Below are positions 1-7,681 of a stretch of DNA of 40,585 nt, piece after piece (the first letter of the stretch is position 1; every line of letters begins with the position of its first letter). A model generated the notes under the pieces. It was given only the letters and a program-made list of their open reading frames with translations, did no database searches and was not told the DNA's origin. The position numbers were made by a program, and so were the translations under genes. The stretch is from an uncultured Prevotella sp. (GTDB lineage: Bacteria; Bacteroidota; Bacteroidia; Bacteroidales; Bacteroidaceae): NCBI GenBank assembly GCA_905198745.1, contig CAJKDU010000023.1, positions 1-40,585 on the forward strand, in the 5' to 3' direction.

Positions 1-78
1 GATTAAATATCAAATATATAACTATAGTTAAGCGATTAATATCGCATCACTAGTAGTTCCCATTTACAAATGAGATTA

Positions 79-109
79 CAAAGATACGAATTATTTCGCA
101 CTCACCCAA
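79..109 (-). promoter_or_regulatory. Bacteroidetes-type promoter firing out of the left edge
   Basis: Read on the minus strand, TTG (107-109) is followed after 20 bp by TATCTTTG (79-86), which fits the -33/-7 promoter of this phylum. It points left, away from the rplI operon, so it should serve a gene beyond position 1. No coding sequence is visible in 1-78, which would be its leader. Confidence 0.6.
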
Positions 110-120
110 GAAAACACAAA

Positions 121-157
121 AAATCCCGCTCAATTCCTTATGGAACTGTCGGGATTT
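121..157 (-). terminator. terminator of the rpsF-rpsR-rplI operon
   Basis: AAATCCCG (121-128) pairs perfectly with CGGGATTT (150-157), and an inner TTCC/GGAA stem closes on TTAT. It lies 28 bp past the rplI stop. On the minus strand the stem ends in a run of T residues, as expected for an intrinsic terminator. Confidence 0.75.
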
Positions 158-184
158 ATATTTGATTTGCTTTACAGTAGCTAA

Positions 185-712
185 TTATTCTGCTGTTGGA
201 GCTTCCTCTTCAGCCTTGGGAGCCTCTGCGGGAGCCTCAACGGGAGCTTCAGCCACTTCCTCTGCGGGAGCGTTTTCAGCTACAACCTTCACAGGCACCT
301 CAACCTCAACTTCCTTGTGGAAGTGAACGGTAGCAACATAGTCGCCTACCTTCTTGATGTCGTGCATAGTGATAATCTTGCGGTCGATATCGAAGCCCTT
401 AGCCTTGAGTTCCTCTGCAACGGTAGCTGCTGTTACAGAACCGTAGGTAACGCCTGTTGCGCTCACCTTGGCAGAGATTACGAGAGCTACATTCTTCAAT
501 GCTTCACCCTTCTTCTCAGCCTCAGCCTTGAGAGCTGCGAGCTTGTGTGCCTGCTGCTTGAGGTTTTCTGCGAGGACCTTCTTGGCAGACTCTGAAGCGA
601 TAACGCCCTTACCTGTAGGGATGAGGTAGTTACGGCCATAGCCAGCCTTTACGTTCACAATATCGTTCTTATATCCGAGACCGATAATATCTTCTTTCAG
701 TATAATTTCCAT
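185..712 (-). CDS. rplI: 50S ribosomal protein L9
   Basis: L9 binds 23S rRNA near the base of the L1 stalk and helps keep the reading frame. The N-terminal domain is classical: it opens MEIILKEDIIGLGYKND and has the glycine/lysine-rich element GYGRNYLIPTGKG near residues 24-36. A long helix (about 40-75) leads to the C-terminal domain, which contains the GVTYGSVT motif. The protein is 175 residues, whereas L9 is usually about 148. The excess is an acidic Ala/Pro/Glu tail from about residue 147, typical of some Bacteroidales L9 proteins. It is the last gene of the S6-S18-L9 operon, 16 bp after rpsR. Confidence 0.97.
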   Translation of the reverse strand: MEIILKEDIIGLGYKNDIVNVKAGYGRNYLIPTGKGVIASESAKKVLAENLKQQAHKLAALKAEAEKKGEALKNVALVISAKVSATGVTYGSVTAATVAEELKAKGFDIDRKIITMHDIKKVGDYVATVHFHKEVEVEVPVKVVAENAPAEEVAEAPVEAPAEAPKAEEEAPTAE

Positions 713-728
713 TCTGCTGTCCTCCGAA

Positions 729-998
729 TTATTTCATCAAGTCTGTTACATAAGGAAGAAGAGCGATCTGGCGAGCACGCTTAACAGCCTGTGCCACACG
801 ACGCTGATACTTCAAAGAGGTTCCTGTGATGCGGCGGGGAAGAATCTTACCCTGCTCGTTCAAGAACTTCTTAAGGAACTCGGGATCCTTATAGTCGATG
901 TACTTGATGCCGCTCTTCTTGAAACGACAATACTTTTTCTTCTTTGTGTCCACTGATGGTGGAGTCAAATATCTGATTTCTGAATCTTGTGCTGCCAT
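729..998 (-). CDS. rpsR: 30S ribosomal protein S18
   Basis: S18 sits on the platform of the small subunit and forms a heterodimer with S6. The 89-residue sequence shows the family core: a basic stretch with KKKYCRFKKSG, then IDYKDPEFLKKF, then the helix around GKILPRRITGTSLKYQRRVAQAVKRAR. Length and order are normal. It lies 3 bp after rpsF, so the two partners are almost certainly translated from one message. The start is the only sensible ATG and gives the expected N-terminus. Confidence 0.98.
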   Translation of the reverse strand: MAAQDSEIRYLTPPSVDTKKKKYCRFKKSGIKYIDYKDPEFLKKFLNEQGKILPRRITGTSLKYQRRVAQAVKRARQIALLPYVTDLMK

Positions 999-1001
999 GA
1001 T

Positions 1002-1346
1002 TTAAGCCTCCTCTTTTTTACCAAGTTTGTTTCTTCTCTTCTCTGCGTACTGTGCAGCGTACTTGTCGAGCTTCACAGTCATGAAACGGATTACCTTCTC
1101 ATCGCGACGGTAACCCACTTCGAGAGTGTTGACTACTGATGGTTCTGCCTTGAACTCAACCAAGCAATAGAAGCCTGTTGATTTCTTCTCGATAGCATAA
1201 GCCATCTTCTTAAGACCCCAGGCCTCCTCATTCAGAATTTCTGCACCGTTGTCGGTGAGAAGCTTTGTGAATTTAGCGACCGTTTCCTTCATCTGTTCAT
1301 CAGACAAAACGGGAGTTAAAATGAAAACGGTTTCGTATTGATTCAT
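1002..1346 (-). CDS. rpsF: 30S ribosomal protein S6
   Basis: S6 is a ferredoxin-fold protein that binds 16S rRNA together with S18. The 114-residue product begins MNQYETVFILTPVLSD, the usual first strand, and carries the WGLKKMAYAIEKK and YCLVEFKAEP segments of the family, ending in a lysine-rich tail. It is the first gene of the operon rpsF-rpsR-rplI. A full-consensus promoter lies 47 bp upstream (1393-1423 on the minus strand), leaving a leader of roughly 40 nt. Confidence 0.98.
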   Translation of the reverse strand: MNQYETVFILTPVLSDEQMKETVAKFTKLLTDNGAEILNEEAWGLKKMAYAIEKKSTGFYCLVEFKAEPSVVNTLEVGYRRDEKVIRFMTVKLDKYAAQYAEKRRNKLGKKEEA

Positions 1347-1392
1347 ACTACTTTAAATTGTTAAATGTTTAATATTTTGCAAAATGCGGGTG

Positions 1393-1423
1393 CAAAGTTA
1401 CGCTTTTTATTTCATACTACAAA
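1393..1423 (-). promoter_or_regulatory. promoter of rpsF-rpsR-rplI
   Basis: On the minus strand TTTG (1420-1423), a 19-bp spacer and TAACTTTG (1393-1400) give an exact match to the Bacteroidetes housekeeping promoter. The predicted transcript starts about 40 nt before the rpsF ATG. Confidence 0.85.
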
Positions 1424-1433
1424 ACATTTTTAG

Positions 1434-1441
1434 TACTTTTG
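1434..1441 (+). promoter_or_regulatory. -7 element for the small membrane protein gene
   Basis: TACTTTTG matches TAnnTTTG and lies 19 bp before the ATG at 1461. No clear -33 TTTG is seen at the right distance. The element lies on the far side of the -33 box of the oppositely directed rpsF promoter, so the two promoters are back to back. Confidence 0.5.
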
Positions 1442-1460
1442 CACAATAATTTATTTGCAC

Positions 1461-1640
1461 ATGAAGAAATACATTGGTCATGCCGGCATCTTTTCAGTAT
1501 GCCTTGGGGTGGTTGTTTTGGCGGTGAGTTTCATGACGAAACTCACCAGCCATAATTGGATAAGCTTTTTGTCTCTTGTATTAATAATAGGTGGAAGCGT
1601 CTTTCACTTCCGCCAAATCAAGCGAAAAAGCAAGTATTAG
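1461..1640 (+). CDS. small two-helix membrane protein, function unknown
   Basis: A 59-residue protein starting MKKYIGHAGIF. Two hydrophobic helices are visible, about residues 8-25 and 33-50, followed by a very basic tail (RQIKRKSKY) that should stay in the cytoplasm. I chose the ATG at 1461 rather than the TTG two codons upstream. I recognise no named family; short two-helix proteins of this type are common in Bacteroidales and are usually left as hypothetical. Its stop codon overlaps the stop of the convergent YhcH gene by 4 bp (1637-1640). A promoter-like -7 box supports expression. Confidence 0.65.
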   Translation: MKKYIGHAGIFSVCLGVVVLAVSFMTKLTSHNWISFLSLVLIIGGSVFHFRQIKRKSKY

Positions 1641-2263
1641 TCTTTATAATCTACCTTGATGACAATGACGCGGATGCTTTGGTCGTTGGTGTCATTGTTC
1701 ACCTTGGCGATATGCCAGTCGCCAGGGAAGAAGATGAAGAAGCGGTCGGGCGCACTGTCCACGAACTTGGCTTTCTTCACGTCGTAGGCATAATGAATCA
1801 CGTCGGGGCGGTATTTTGTGTTGGCCTTGCTGGTGTAGTGGTCGATAAGCCCGAAGCGCTCCACGCCTTTCACGCAATACTGGAAGTCTATGTGATGGAA
1901 GTGGCTCTCCGAGCGGCGCTTTTCCAACTGTCCATTCTCGCTGTCCTCCACACTCACCGTGAGTGAGGTGCCCTCAATGGGGTGCTTGCCCTTGGGAATG
2001 TTGAGCAAGTCGGCCTTGGACAGCCAGGCAAACAGAGCCTTCCATTGTTCGGGATTCTTTTTGTACTGCAGGTAGAAATCCACTGCATTCACGGTTTTGT
2101 CTGGCATGGCTGCCGTGAATCCGTTGCGCCACACCCCACTCTTCATCCACTTGTTAGCCTCAGCCACAAGTTTCTTGTCGCCATAATAGCGTGTGTAGTA
2201 GCCCTTTGCAAAAAGGGTTACAGACAGCAACATCATGGCCATTGAAAGGAATAGTTTCTTCAT
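1637..2263 (-). CDS. secreted YhcH/YjgK/YiaL family protein
   Basis: A 208-residue protein with a cleavable signal peptide (MKKLFLSMAMMLLSVTLFAKG). The mature part matches the YhcH/YjgK/YiaL (DUF386) cupin-like fold: the core around residues 120-190 has HFHHIDFQYCVKG, then ERFGLID, and near the end FFIFFPGDWHIAK, where the histidines and acidic residues would bind metal. Family members are linked to sugar-derivative metabolism (for example sialic acid or dehydro-sugar handling), mostly as cytoplasmic enzymes, so the signal peptide is a Bacteroidales feature. It is last in the HAD-panB-MFS-YhcH run, 13 bp after the transporter. The substrate cannot be deduced. Confidence 0.85.
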   Translation of the reverse strand: MKKLFLSMAMMLLSVTLFAKGYYTRYYGDKKLVAEANKWMKSGVWRNGFTAAMPDKTVNAVDFYLQYKKNPEQWKALFAWLSKADLLNIPKGKHPIEGTSLTVSVEDSENGQLEKRRSESHFHHIDFQYCVKGVERFGLIDHYTSKANTKYRPDVIHYAYDVKKAKFVDSAPDRFFIFFPGDWHIAKVNNDTNDQSIRVIVIKVDYKD

Positions 2264-2276
2264 AAGTCTTGTTGTT

Positions 2277-3455
2277 TTATCTGTTTTTATGTTTTAGATA
2301 CCACTGATGTATCACAAAGTGATAGAACGCCAATGCCACCGTCACCAATGCCAATCCGGAGAGAAGCAGCACGCGAGGTTGCTTCCACAGCACGGCATAG
2401 CCCACGAAAAGTCCCAGTGCCATGCCCAGTTCCCAGCACAGGAAGAAGGTGCTCTGCGAGGTGCCTCGCTGACAATGATCGCTCAGCTTGATGAAAAAAA
2501 GCAGGAATCTGGAGCCGATCATGCCCACGCCAAAGCCTACCAAGACGGGCGAAAGATAGTCTACCGCCGCCGTGCCCTGCGTGATCATGAGGATGAGCGC
2601 AGCGGCAAGGCTCAACATGCCGCAAATGGCTTCGCTCTTGAGTTCGGCATTGACAAACACAAACTTTTGGGCGACGAGTGCCAGGAGGAATCCTGCCATC
2701 ATCATAGCGTAGAACCGCTCGGTCCATTCCACAGACATAATCATGCCGAAAAGCACGGAAACCATCAGCAGATTGAGAAACATGGGCCATGCCTGCGGCA
2801 GGAAAAAACGGTCGAGGCTTACCAGTTTCATTGTGTCTTCAGGTGCCTTGAAGGGAAAGTTCACCATTCTTATCAAAACGATTGACAGGAAGGCAGTTGC
2901 CATGGAAAGCAACAGCACACTGTCGAAGTCGCTCGCACGATATACGACCAGGCTCAGCATGGGACCGAGAGACAGGGCGAAACGGCGGAACCACGAGGCC
3001 ACATAGTTGGCTTCCGTGCGCTGGAACGATTCACATTGGTCGATGACGAGCGTGCTGGCAAGCACCATATCGGCCAAGCCGAAAGTGGCTCCAACGAGCA
3101 GCCTCACGGCCCAGACCATCCACATCTCGCACGCCACGAAATCGGTGTTGCGCAGGAGCCACAGCACGGCCGTGCATGCCATCATTGCCGCCACCGACCA
3201 GATACAGACTCTGTTGCGGCGGAAACGCTGGATTAGATAGGAGCAGAAACCGCCCAACAGGAATACGCCGACACCATAAATGCCCATTGCCACACCTGTG
3301 GCTAATGGAGACTGATGGAGATCGCCCATAATCCACATGGGGAGAATGGGGATGAGCATATAGACGGACATGGAGAGCAGCATGTTGGACAGGACGAGCA
3401 TCCAAAATCCGCGATGCCACAGGTTCATGTGTATGGGGGTATTCTGCGTGTACAT
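2277..3455 (-). CDS. MFS transporter
   Basis: A 392-residue inner-membrane protein with about twelve hydrophobic helices. It shows the pattern of a major facilitator: an MFS-like loop after helix 2 with a basic stretch (QRFRRNR), and an N-terminal half (YMLIPILPMWIMG) resembling drug or sugar efflux carriers of Bacteroidales. The substrate is unknown. It lies 14 bp after panB and 13 bp before the YhcH gene, so it is probably in their transcript. The association with panB could suggest an intermediate or sugar carrier, but such operons in this group are often functionally mixed. Confidence 0.88.
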   Translation of the reverse strand: MYTQNTPIHMNLWHRGFWMLVLSNMLLSMSVYMLIPILPMWIMGDLHQSPLATGVAMGIYGVGVFLLGGFCSYLIQRFRRNRVCIWSVAAMMACTAVLWLLRNTDFVACEMWMVWAVRLLVGATFGLADMVLASTLVIDQCESFQRTEANYVASWFRRFALSLGPMLSLVVYRASDFDSVLLLSMATAFLSIVLIRMVNFPFKAPEDTMKLVSLDRFFLPQAWPMFLNLLMVSVLFGMIMSVEWTERFYAMMMAGFLLALVAQKFVFVNAELKSEAICGMLSLAAALILMITQGTAAVDYLSPVLVGFGVGMIGSRFLLFFIKLSDHCQRGTSQSTFFLCWELGMALGLFVGYAVLWKQPRVLLLSGLALVTVALAFYHFVIHQWYLKHKNR

Positions 3456-3469
3456 GTTGCTTTGATATT

Positions 3470-4291
3470 TTAGTAAGACTCCTGTTCGTTGGGGAAGTCG
3501 GAACTCTTCACGTCCGCCACATACTGCCCGATGGCATCGGTCATGATGGTGTTGAGATCAGCATAGCGGCGAAGGAACTTGGGCTTGAAGCCAGCGTTCT
3601 TGCCAAGCATATCGTCGACGACGAGCACCTGACCGTCGCATTGCCCTCCAGCACCAATGCCTATGGTCGGGCAACTAATGCTCTCGGTCACCTTGGCGGC
3701 AAGCGCTGCAGGAATTTTTTCCAGCACCACGGCGCACACACCGGCAGCATCAAGCGCCTTGGCATCAGCCATGAGCTTGTCGGCCTCAGCCTCGCTCTTG
3801 GCACGAAGGCCATAGCCTCCAAACTTGTGAATGCTTTGCGGGGTGAGTCCCAGATGGCCCACCACGGGAATACCTGCGTCGACAAGTCCCTTCACGGCAT
3901 CGGCTATTTCCTCGCCGCCTTCGAGTTTCAAGGCATCTGCCCCACCCTCTTTCATCATGCGCACGGCGTTGCGGAGAGCGTCTTCGCGCGAAATCTGGTA
4001 ACTGCCGAAAGGCATGTCGCACACCACAAAGGCGCGGTTGACAGCCCGCACCACCGAGCGGCAATGATAAATCATCTCGTCCACGGTGATGGGCACCGTA
4101 GTAGCGTTGCCCGCCATCACGTTGGAGGCAGAATCACCGATGAGAATAGCGTCGACTCCAGCCTTGTCCACAATGCCGGCAGTGGTGAAGTCGTAAGATG
4201 TGAGCATCGAGATTTTCTCGTGCTTCTGTTTCATTTCCATAAGTCGGCACGCCGTTACCTTGCGCGTGTCGCTCACTAAATAACCTGCCAT
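3470..4291 (-). CDS. panB: 3-methyl-2-oxobutanoate hydroxymethyltransferase
   Basis: PanB transfers a hydroxymethyl group from 5,10-methylene-tetrahydrofolate to alpha-ketoisovalerate to make ketopantoate, the first committed step of pantothenate synthesis. The 273-residue protein shows the TIM-barrel signature: MLTSYDFTTAGIVDKAG, the metal-binding LIGDSASNVMAG with Asp53, the PITVDEMIYHCRSVVR helix, KLEGGEE, and HLGLTPQSIHKFGGY. Length is normal. It follows the HAD gene by 16 bp. The next enzymes, panC and panD, are about 10 kb away at 13526-14721; panE is not seen. Confidence 0.96.
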   Translation of the reverse strand: MAGYLVSDTRKVTACRLMEMKQKHEKISMLTSYDFTTAGIVDKAGVDAILIGDSASNVMAGNATTVPITVDEMIYHCRSVVRAVNRAFVVCDMPFGSYQISREDALRNAVRMMKEGGADALKLEGGEEIADAVKGLVDAGIPVVGHLGLTPQSIHKFGGYGLRAKSEAEADKLMADAKALDAAGVCAVVLEKIPAALAAKVTESISCPTIGIGAGGQCDGQVLVVDDMLGKNAGFKPKFLRRYADLNTIMTDAIGQYVADVKSSDFPNEQESY

Positions 4292-4307
4292 TTCTATTTC
4301 TTTTATT

Positions 4308-4976
4308 TTATTTGTTTACCTTTTCCATCATTTCAGACACACTCTCGAAGGTCATGCCGCGGAAGTCGCTGACCACCACATCGGCATAAGGCCGAATGGA
4401 ATCTGCCGGATTGGTTGTGGCAAGTCCCACCACGAACATGCCGGCTGCCTGCCCCGACTTGAGTCCGTTAAAGCTATCTTCAAACACTACGCACTCATCT
4501 TTCTGCATGCCAAAGCGTTGCGCACCCTTTAGATAGCAGTCTGGATCAGGCTTACTGCGTTCAAAGTCTTCGGCTGTAAGGATGGCGTCAAAGAGTTGGT
4601 CCATCTGTCCGTGCTTGCGATAGACCGCCTGCATCTTCATCCGGTTGCTGCTGGTCACCACAGCCGTCTTCACGCCATGACGGCGAAGGTCGGCCACGAA
4701 GGATTCAAAGCCGGGAATAAAGGGAAAATCCATGGTCTGTTCAAACGCGTCGAGACCACGGGTTATGGCATTTTGCTTGTCTTTGTCATCCTTGAAATAT
4801 CCGTCGTAAATCTGCACGAGTGTCTGTCCCTTGATTTTCTGTTCAAGTCCTTCTGTTTCGGGATAATACTTGCGGAACACGCCGCCCCAAAACACGGAGT
4901 ACTGCGATTCGGTGTCGAAGACAACGCCGTCGAGGTCAAACAGAGCGCATTTCAGTGTGTTTTTATTGTTGTTCAT
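4308..4976 (-). CDS. HAD-family phosphatase (beta-phosphoglucomutase-like)
   Basis: A 222-residue cytoplasmic HAD hydrolase, subfamily I with a helical cap. Motif I is FDLDGVVFDTE (nucleophile and acid/base aspartates), motif II is VVTSSNRMK, motif III is the lysine of RSKPDPDCY, and motif IV is FEDSFNGLKSG. This pattern is shared by beta-phosphoglucomutases and sugar-phosphate phosphatases; sequence alone does not decide between them. It is the first gene of a four-gene minus-strand run with panB, an MFS carrier and a YhcH protein. Confidence 0.9.
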   Translation of the reverse strand: MNNNKNTLKCALFDLDGVVFDTESQYSVFWGGVFRKYYPETEGLEQKIKGQTLVQIYDGYFKDDKDKQNAITRGLDAFEQTMDFPFIPGFESFVADLRRHGVKTAVVTSSNRMKMQAVYRKHGQMDQLFDAILTAEDFERSKPDPDCYLKGAQRFGMQKDECVVFEDSFNGLKSGQAAGMFVVGLATTNPADSIRPYADVVVSDFRGMTFESVSEMMEKVNK

Positions 4977-5001
4977 ACCTGTTTTTGTGTAATATCGGGT
5001 G

Positions 5002-5009
5002 CAAAATTA
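5002..5009 (-). promoter_or_regulatory. -7 element upstream of HAD-panB-MFS-YhcH
   Basis: Minus-strand TAATTTTG fits TAnnTTTG and ends 25 bp before the HAD start codon. A clear -33 TTG is not visible at 19-21 bp. Confidence 0.5.
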
Positions 5010-5480
5010 GATAAAAATCCCGAATTACAGACCTTTTACCGCAAAAAACAAATGTTCGGGGCATGCAGCAGCCACCATGTCAATGGGCACACAGACCTGA
5101 ACGACAGTGGTTTTGCTTGTTACCGGATGGCATTTCACGCTGAATGAGTTTGTTTTCCCCAGCCTTGCCGAAAACTTGCTTGACACACCCTGACAGGCAA
5201 CACAAAATGTAGAGAAAACCACAAAGAAAACACGTTCGAACAAGTTTAACAACCCCAAAAGCACGCCTTTGGAAAGACAAACCCCTGCAGAAACATACGG
5301 AAAGAGATGCTTGTTCATCCGTTAGTGTGCCATTAAGTATACGTTACTCTGCCATTAAGTATACGCTACTCTGCCATTAAGTATACGCTACTCTGCCATT
5401 AAGCACACCCCAATTCGGGACAAGAATGTTTGGTAAAAGCCATCCGGGAACCTAAAAAAACAAAATTATCCGACATTTAT
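5010..5480. other. gene-free stretch of about 470 bp
   Basis: No convincing gene lies between the divergent promoters of the HAD operon and of the DUF3298 gene. A minus-strand open frame at 5025-5318 lacks any family resemblance and its promoter is not evident. The notable content is the 22-bp tandem repeat at 5321-5408. Confidence 0.6.
5321..5408. repeat. four tandem 22-bp repeats
   Basis: Units begin at 5321, 5343, 5365 and 5387. Each has G(T/C)TA at its start, TGCCATTAAG in the middle, and units 1-3 end in GTATAC; unit 4 ends GCACAC. Units differ at only a few bases. There are no unique spacers, so this is a direct tandem repeat rather than a CRISPR. Similar 22-bp-period sequences occur at 20749-20808 and 33199-33237. 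Confidence 0.9.
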
Positions 5481-5511
5481 TTTGTCATTACTTTTGTTTG
5501 CAGTAACTTTG
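5481..5511 (+). promoter_or_regulatory. promoter of the DUF3298-rsmG gene run
   Basis: TTTG (5481-5484), 19 bp, TAACTTTG (5504-5511): an exact Bacteroidetes housekeeping promoter. The start codon is at 5546, giving a leader of about 30 nt. It may drive much of the plus-strand run up to the terminator at 12637. Confidence 0.85.
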
Positions 5512-5545
5512 CACGACATTATTAATAATAAAAGAGAACCCATTT

Positions 5546-6355
5546 ATGAAGAAGTTTCTGGCATACGCCTTTACGGCTCTCACAGCCATGGCCATGACCT
5601 GTGCCTGCGGAGGCACCAAACAGGGCAATGGCAAAGGGGCCGACTCACTGACTTTCGACAGCATAAAAGTTGACACACTCGCCACCCTGACCGACAAGGA
5701 AGACAGTCCGGTGTGCAGCATGAAAATATCCTTTGCCTTTGCCAAAGGCACCAACACGGCATCCATCAACCAGACGATCCTCAAAAGCGGAGTGCTTGCC
5801 ACCGACTTTCTCGGCGGCATGGACAATGCCACAGACATGAAAGCTGTGGTCGACACGTTCGTCACACGCTTCATCCGCGATTACCGACAGACCAACACCC
5901 CTCTCTACAGTGCCGACCGCGACTCCCACTCGCTCTGCGCCGAATACGACGTGACAAGCCATGTCAGCGAGGGCCGCAAGGGCATCATGGTCTACGACGC
6001 TGAAATATACCAGTATGCAGGAGGGGCACACGGACAGTTGCAAACAGTGGTGTGCAACATCGACGTGCAGCAAAAGCGAGTGCTCACCCTGAAGGACATA
6101 CTCGTGCCTGGAGGCGAGACCAAGATCAAGGAGCTTATCATAGAGAAGATGATGAAAACGGAGGGCGTGCGCAGTTTCAAGGCCCTGCAAGAAAAGTGCT
6201 ACTTCATGGACATGGAAGCCTATGTGCCCGACAACTTCATACTCGACAAGGACCAACTGGTGTTCATCTACAATTCCGACGAGATTGCGCCACATGCCTT
6301 CGGACAAATACGCGTGGCGTTCGACTACGACGACATCAAGAAACTTATGAAATAG
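5546..6355 (+). CDS. DUF3298/DUF4163 domain lipoprotein
   Basis: A 269-residue exported protein. The N-terminus (MKKFLAYAFTALTAMAMTCAC) is a signal peptide with cysteines at 19 and 21 followed by glycines, so lipid attachment is likely although the lipobox is not classical. The body fits the DUF4163-DUF3298 (RsiV C-terminal-like) pair: an N-terminal region of short strands and the hallmark EIYQYAGGAHGQ near residue 153, followed by LTLKDIL. RsiV is an anti-sigma factor that binds lysozyme, but Bacteroidales lipoproteins with this fold have no proven function. rsmG follows 10 bp downstream. Confidence 0.85.
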   Translation: MKKFLAYAFTALTAMAMTCACGGTKQGNGKGADSLTFDSIKVDTLATLTDKEDSPVCSMKISFAFAKGTNTASINQTILKSGVLATDFLGGMDNATDMKAVVDTFVTRFIRDYRQTNTPLYSADRDSHSLCAEYDVTSHVSEGRKGIMVYDAEIYQYAGGAHGQLQTVVCNIDVQQKRVLTLKDILVPGGETKIKELIIEKMMKTEGVRSFKALQEKCYFMDMEAYVPDNFILDKDQLVFIYNSDEIAPHAFGQIRVAFDYDDIKKLMK

Positions 6356-6365
6356 CACAAAGCAA

Positions 6366-6986
6366 ATGGAACTCATCAAGAAATACTTTCCCCATCTGAC
6401 AGAAGAACAGGTCAAGCAGTATGAGGCCCTCGATGCCCTCTACCACGACTGGAACCAGAAAATCAACGTCATCTCGCGCAAGGACATCGACAACCTCTAC
6501 GAACACCATGTGCTCCACTCACTGGCCATAGCCAAGGCCATCCGCTTCCGTCCGGGCACGCAGATTCTCGACTTCGGCACCGGTGGCGGGTTCCCGGGCA
6601 TCCCCCTCGCCATCATGTTTCCCGAATGCCAGTTCAAGCTCATCGACGGCACCGGAAAGAAAATCAAGGTGGCTACGGAAGTGGCTAACGCCATCGGACT
6701 GAAGAACGTGAACGCCGAGCACCTCAGAGGCGAAGACGAGAAAAGCAAATACGACTTCATCGTCAGCCGCGCCGTCATGCCCCTGCCCGACCTGATGAAA
6801 ATCGTGAAAAAGAACATCGGGAAGAAACAGCAGAACGCACTGCCCAACGGCGTCATCGTGCTCAAGGGCGGAGACCTGCAAGAGGAGCTGCGGCCCTACA
6901 AGAACATAGTGGACAAGACAGAACTGACCAACTGGTTTGACGAAGACTGGTTCAAGGAGAAATATCTCATCTATCTGGGTGCATAG
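6366..6986 (+). CDS. rsmG: 16S rRNA (guanine527-N7)-methyltransferase
   Basis: RsmG (GidB) methylates N7 of G527 in 16S rRNA, a position near the decoding centre; loss gives low-level streptomycin resistance in other bacteria. The 206-residue protein has the family start (ALYHDWNQKINVISRKD), the SAM-binding motif FGTGGGFPGIPLAIMFP at about 70-86, and the VSRAVMPLPDL segment typical of RsmG. Length is normal. It is 10 bp downstream of the DUF3298 gene, within the plus-strand run. Confidence 0.96.
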   Translation: MELIKKYFPHLTEEQVKQYEALDALYHDWNQKINVISRKDIDNLYEHHVLHSLAIAKAIRFRPGTQILDFGTGGGFPGIPLAIMFPECQFKLIDGTGKKIKVATEVANAIGLKNVNAEHLRGEDEKSKYDFIVSRAVMPLPDLMKIVKKNIGKKQQNALPNGVIVLKGGDLQEELRPYKNIVDKTELTNWFDEDWFKEKYLIYLGA

Positions 6987-7034
6987 CCCGCAACAGGCAA
7001 CGCGCTACACACAACCGACAAAACAACAAGAAAA

Positions 7035-7679
7035 ATGCTGAACATACAGAAATTCGTCTGCAACATGATACAGGAAAACTGCTATGTAGTGAGCGACGAA
7101 ACCAAGGAATGTATCATCGTGGACTGCGGTGCCTACTATGAGGAGGAGCGCCGGGCCATCGTGGACTATATACGCCACAACCAACTCACGCCCAAGCACC
7201 TCGTTGCCACGCACGGACACATAGACCACAACTTCGGCAACAACACCATCTATGAAGCCTTCGGACTGAAACCCGAAGTGGAAGCAGACGACGAACAGCT
7301 CATCAACATGCTGCCCCAGCAGGCACAGGCAATAGCCGGCGTGGAACTCGACTACAAGATGCCGCCCGTGGGCAAGTATCTCCGCGAGACCGACACCATC
7401 AGCTTCGGGTCGCACACCTTCACCCTGCTCCACACGCCAGGCCACACGCCAGGCGGAGTGTTCTACTACTGCAAGGAAGAAAAGGTGGCTTTCAGCGGTG
7501 ACACACTCTTCCGCGGCAGCATCGGACGCACCGACCTGCCCGGAGGCAACTCGTTTCTCATCATCCAAAGTCTGCGCATGATAGCCCAGTTGCCCGACGA
7601 CACCACCATCCTGCCGGGACACGGACAGCAGACCACCATAGGCTACGAACTCCGCTCCAACCCCTATATGGACCGCTAA
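7035..7679 (+). CDS. MBL-fold metallo-hydrolase (glyoxalase II-like)
   Basis: A 214-residue cytoplasmic metallo-beta-lactamase-fold enzyme. The metal motif THGHIDH lies at residues 59-65, followed by TPGHTPGG, then SGDTLFRGSIGRTD and the last ligand in PGHGQQT. This set is shared by glyoxalase II and related thioester hydrolases such as YcbL. There is no extra C-terminal glyoxalase II domain, so a short hydrolase of the YcbL kind is the best guess. It lies 48 bp after rsmG and 2 bp before ruvC. Confidence 0.92.
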   Translation: MLNIQKFVCNMIQENCYVVSDETKECIIVDCGAYYEEERRAIVDYIRHNQLTPKHLVATHGHIDHNFGNNTIYEAFGLKPEVEADDEQLINMLPQQAQAIAGVELDYKMPPVGKYLRETDTISFGSHTFTLLHTPGHTPGGVFYYCKEEKVAFSGDTLFRGSIGRTDLPGGNSFLIIQSLRMIAQLPDDTTILPGHGQQTTIGYELRSNPYMDR

Positions 7680-7681
7680 AA

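Noticed and set aside
1347..1392. S6:S18-binding leader motif upstream of rpsF
   Set aside because: The leader is short and contains CACCCGC near its start, but I could not find the conserved stem with a bulged CCG that defines the known motif.
5025..5318. 97-residue minus-strand frame
   Set aside because: No family resemblance, no start with leader or promoter, and it lies in a spacer that contains repeats.
5321..5408. CRISPR array
   Set aside because: The repeats are contiguous without unique spacers, and no cas gene is near.
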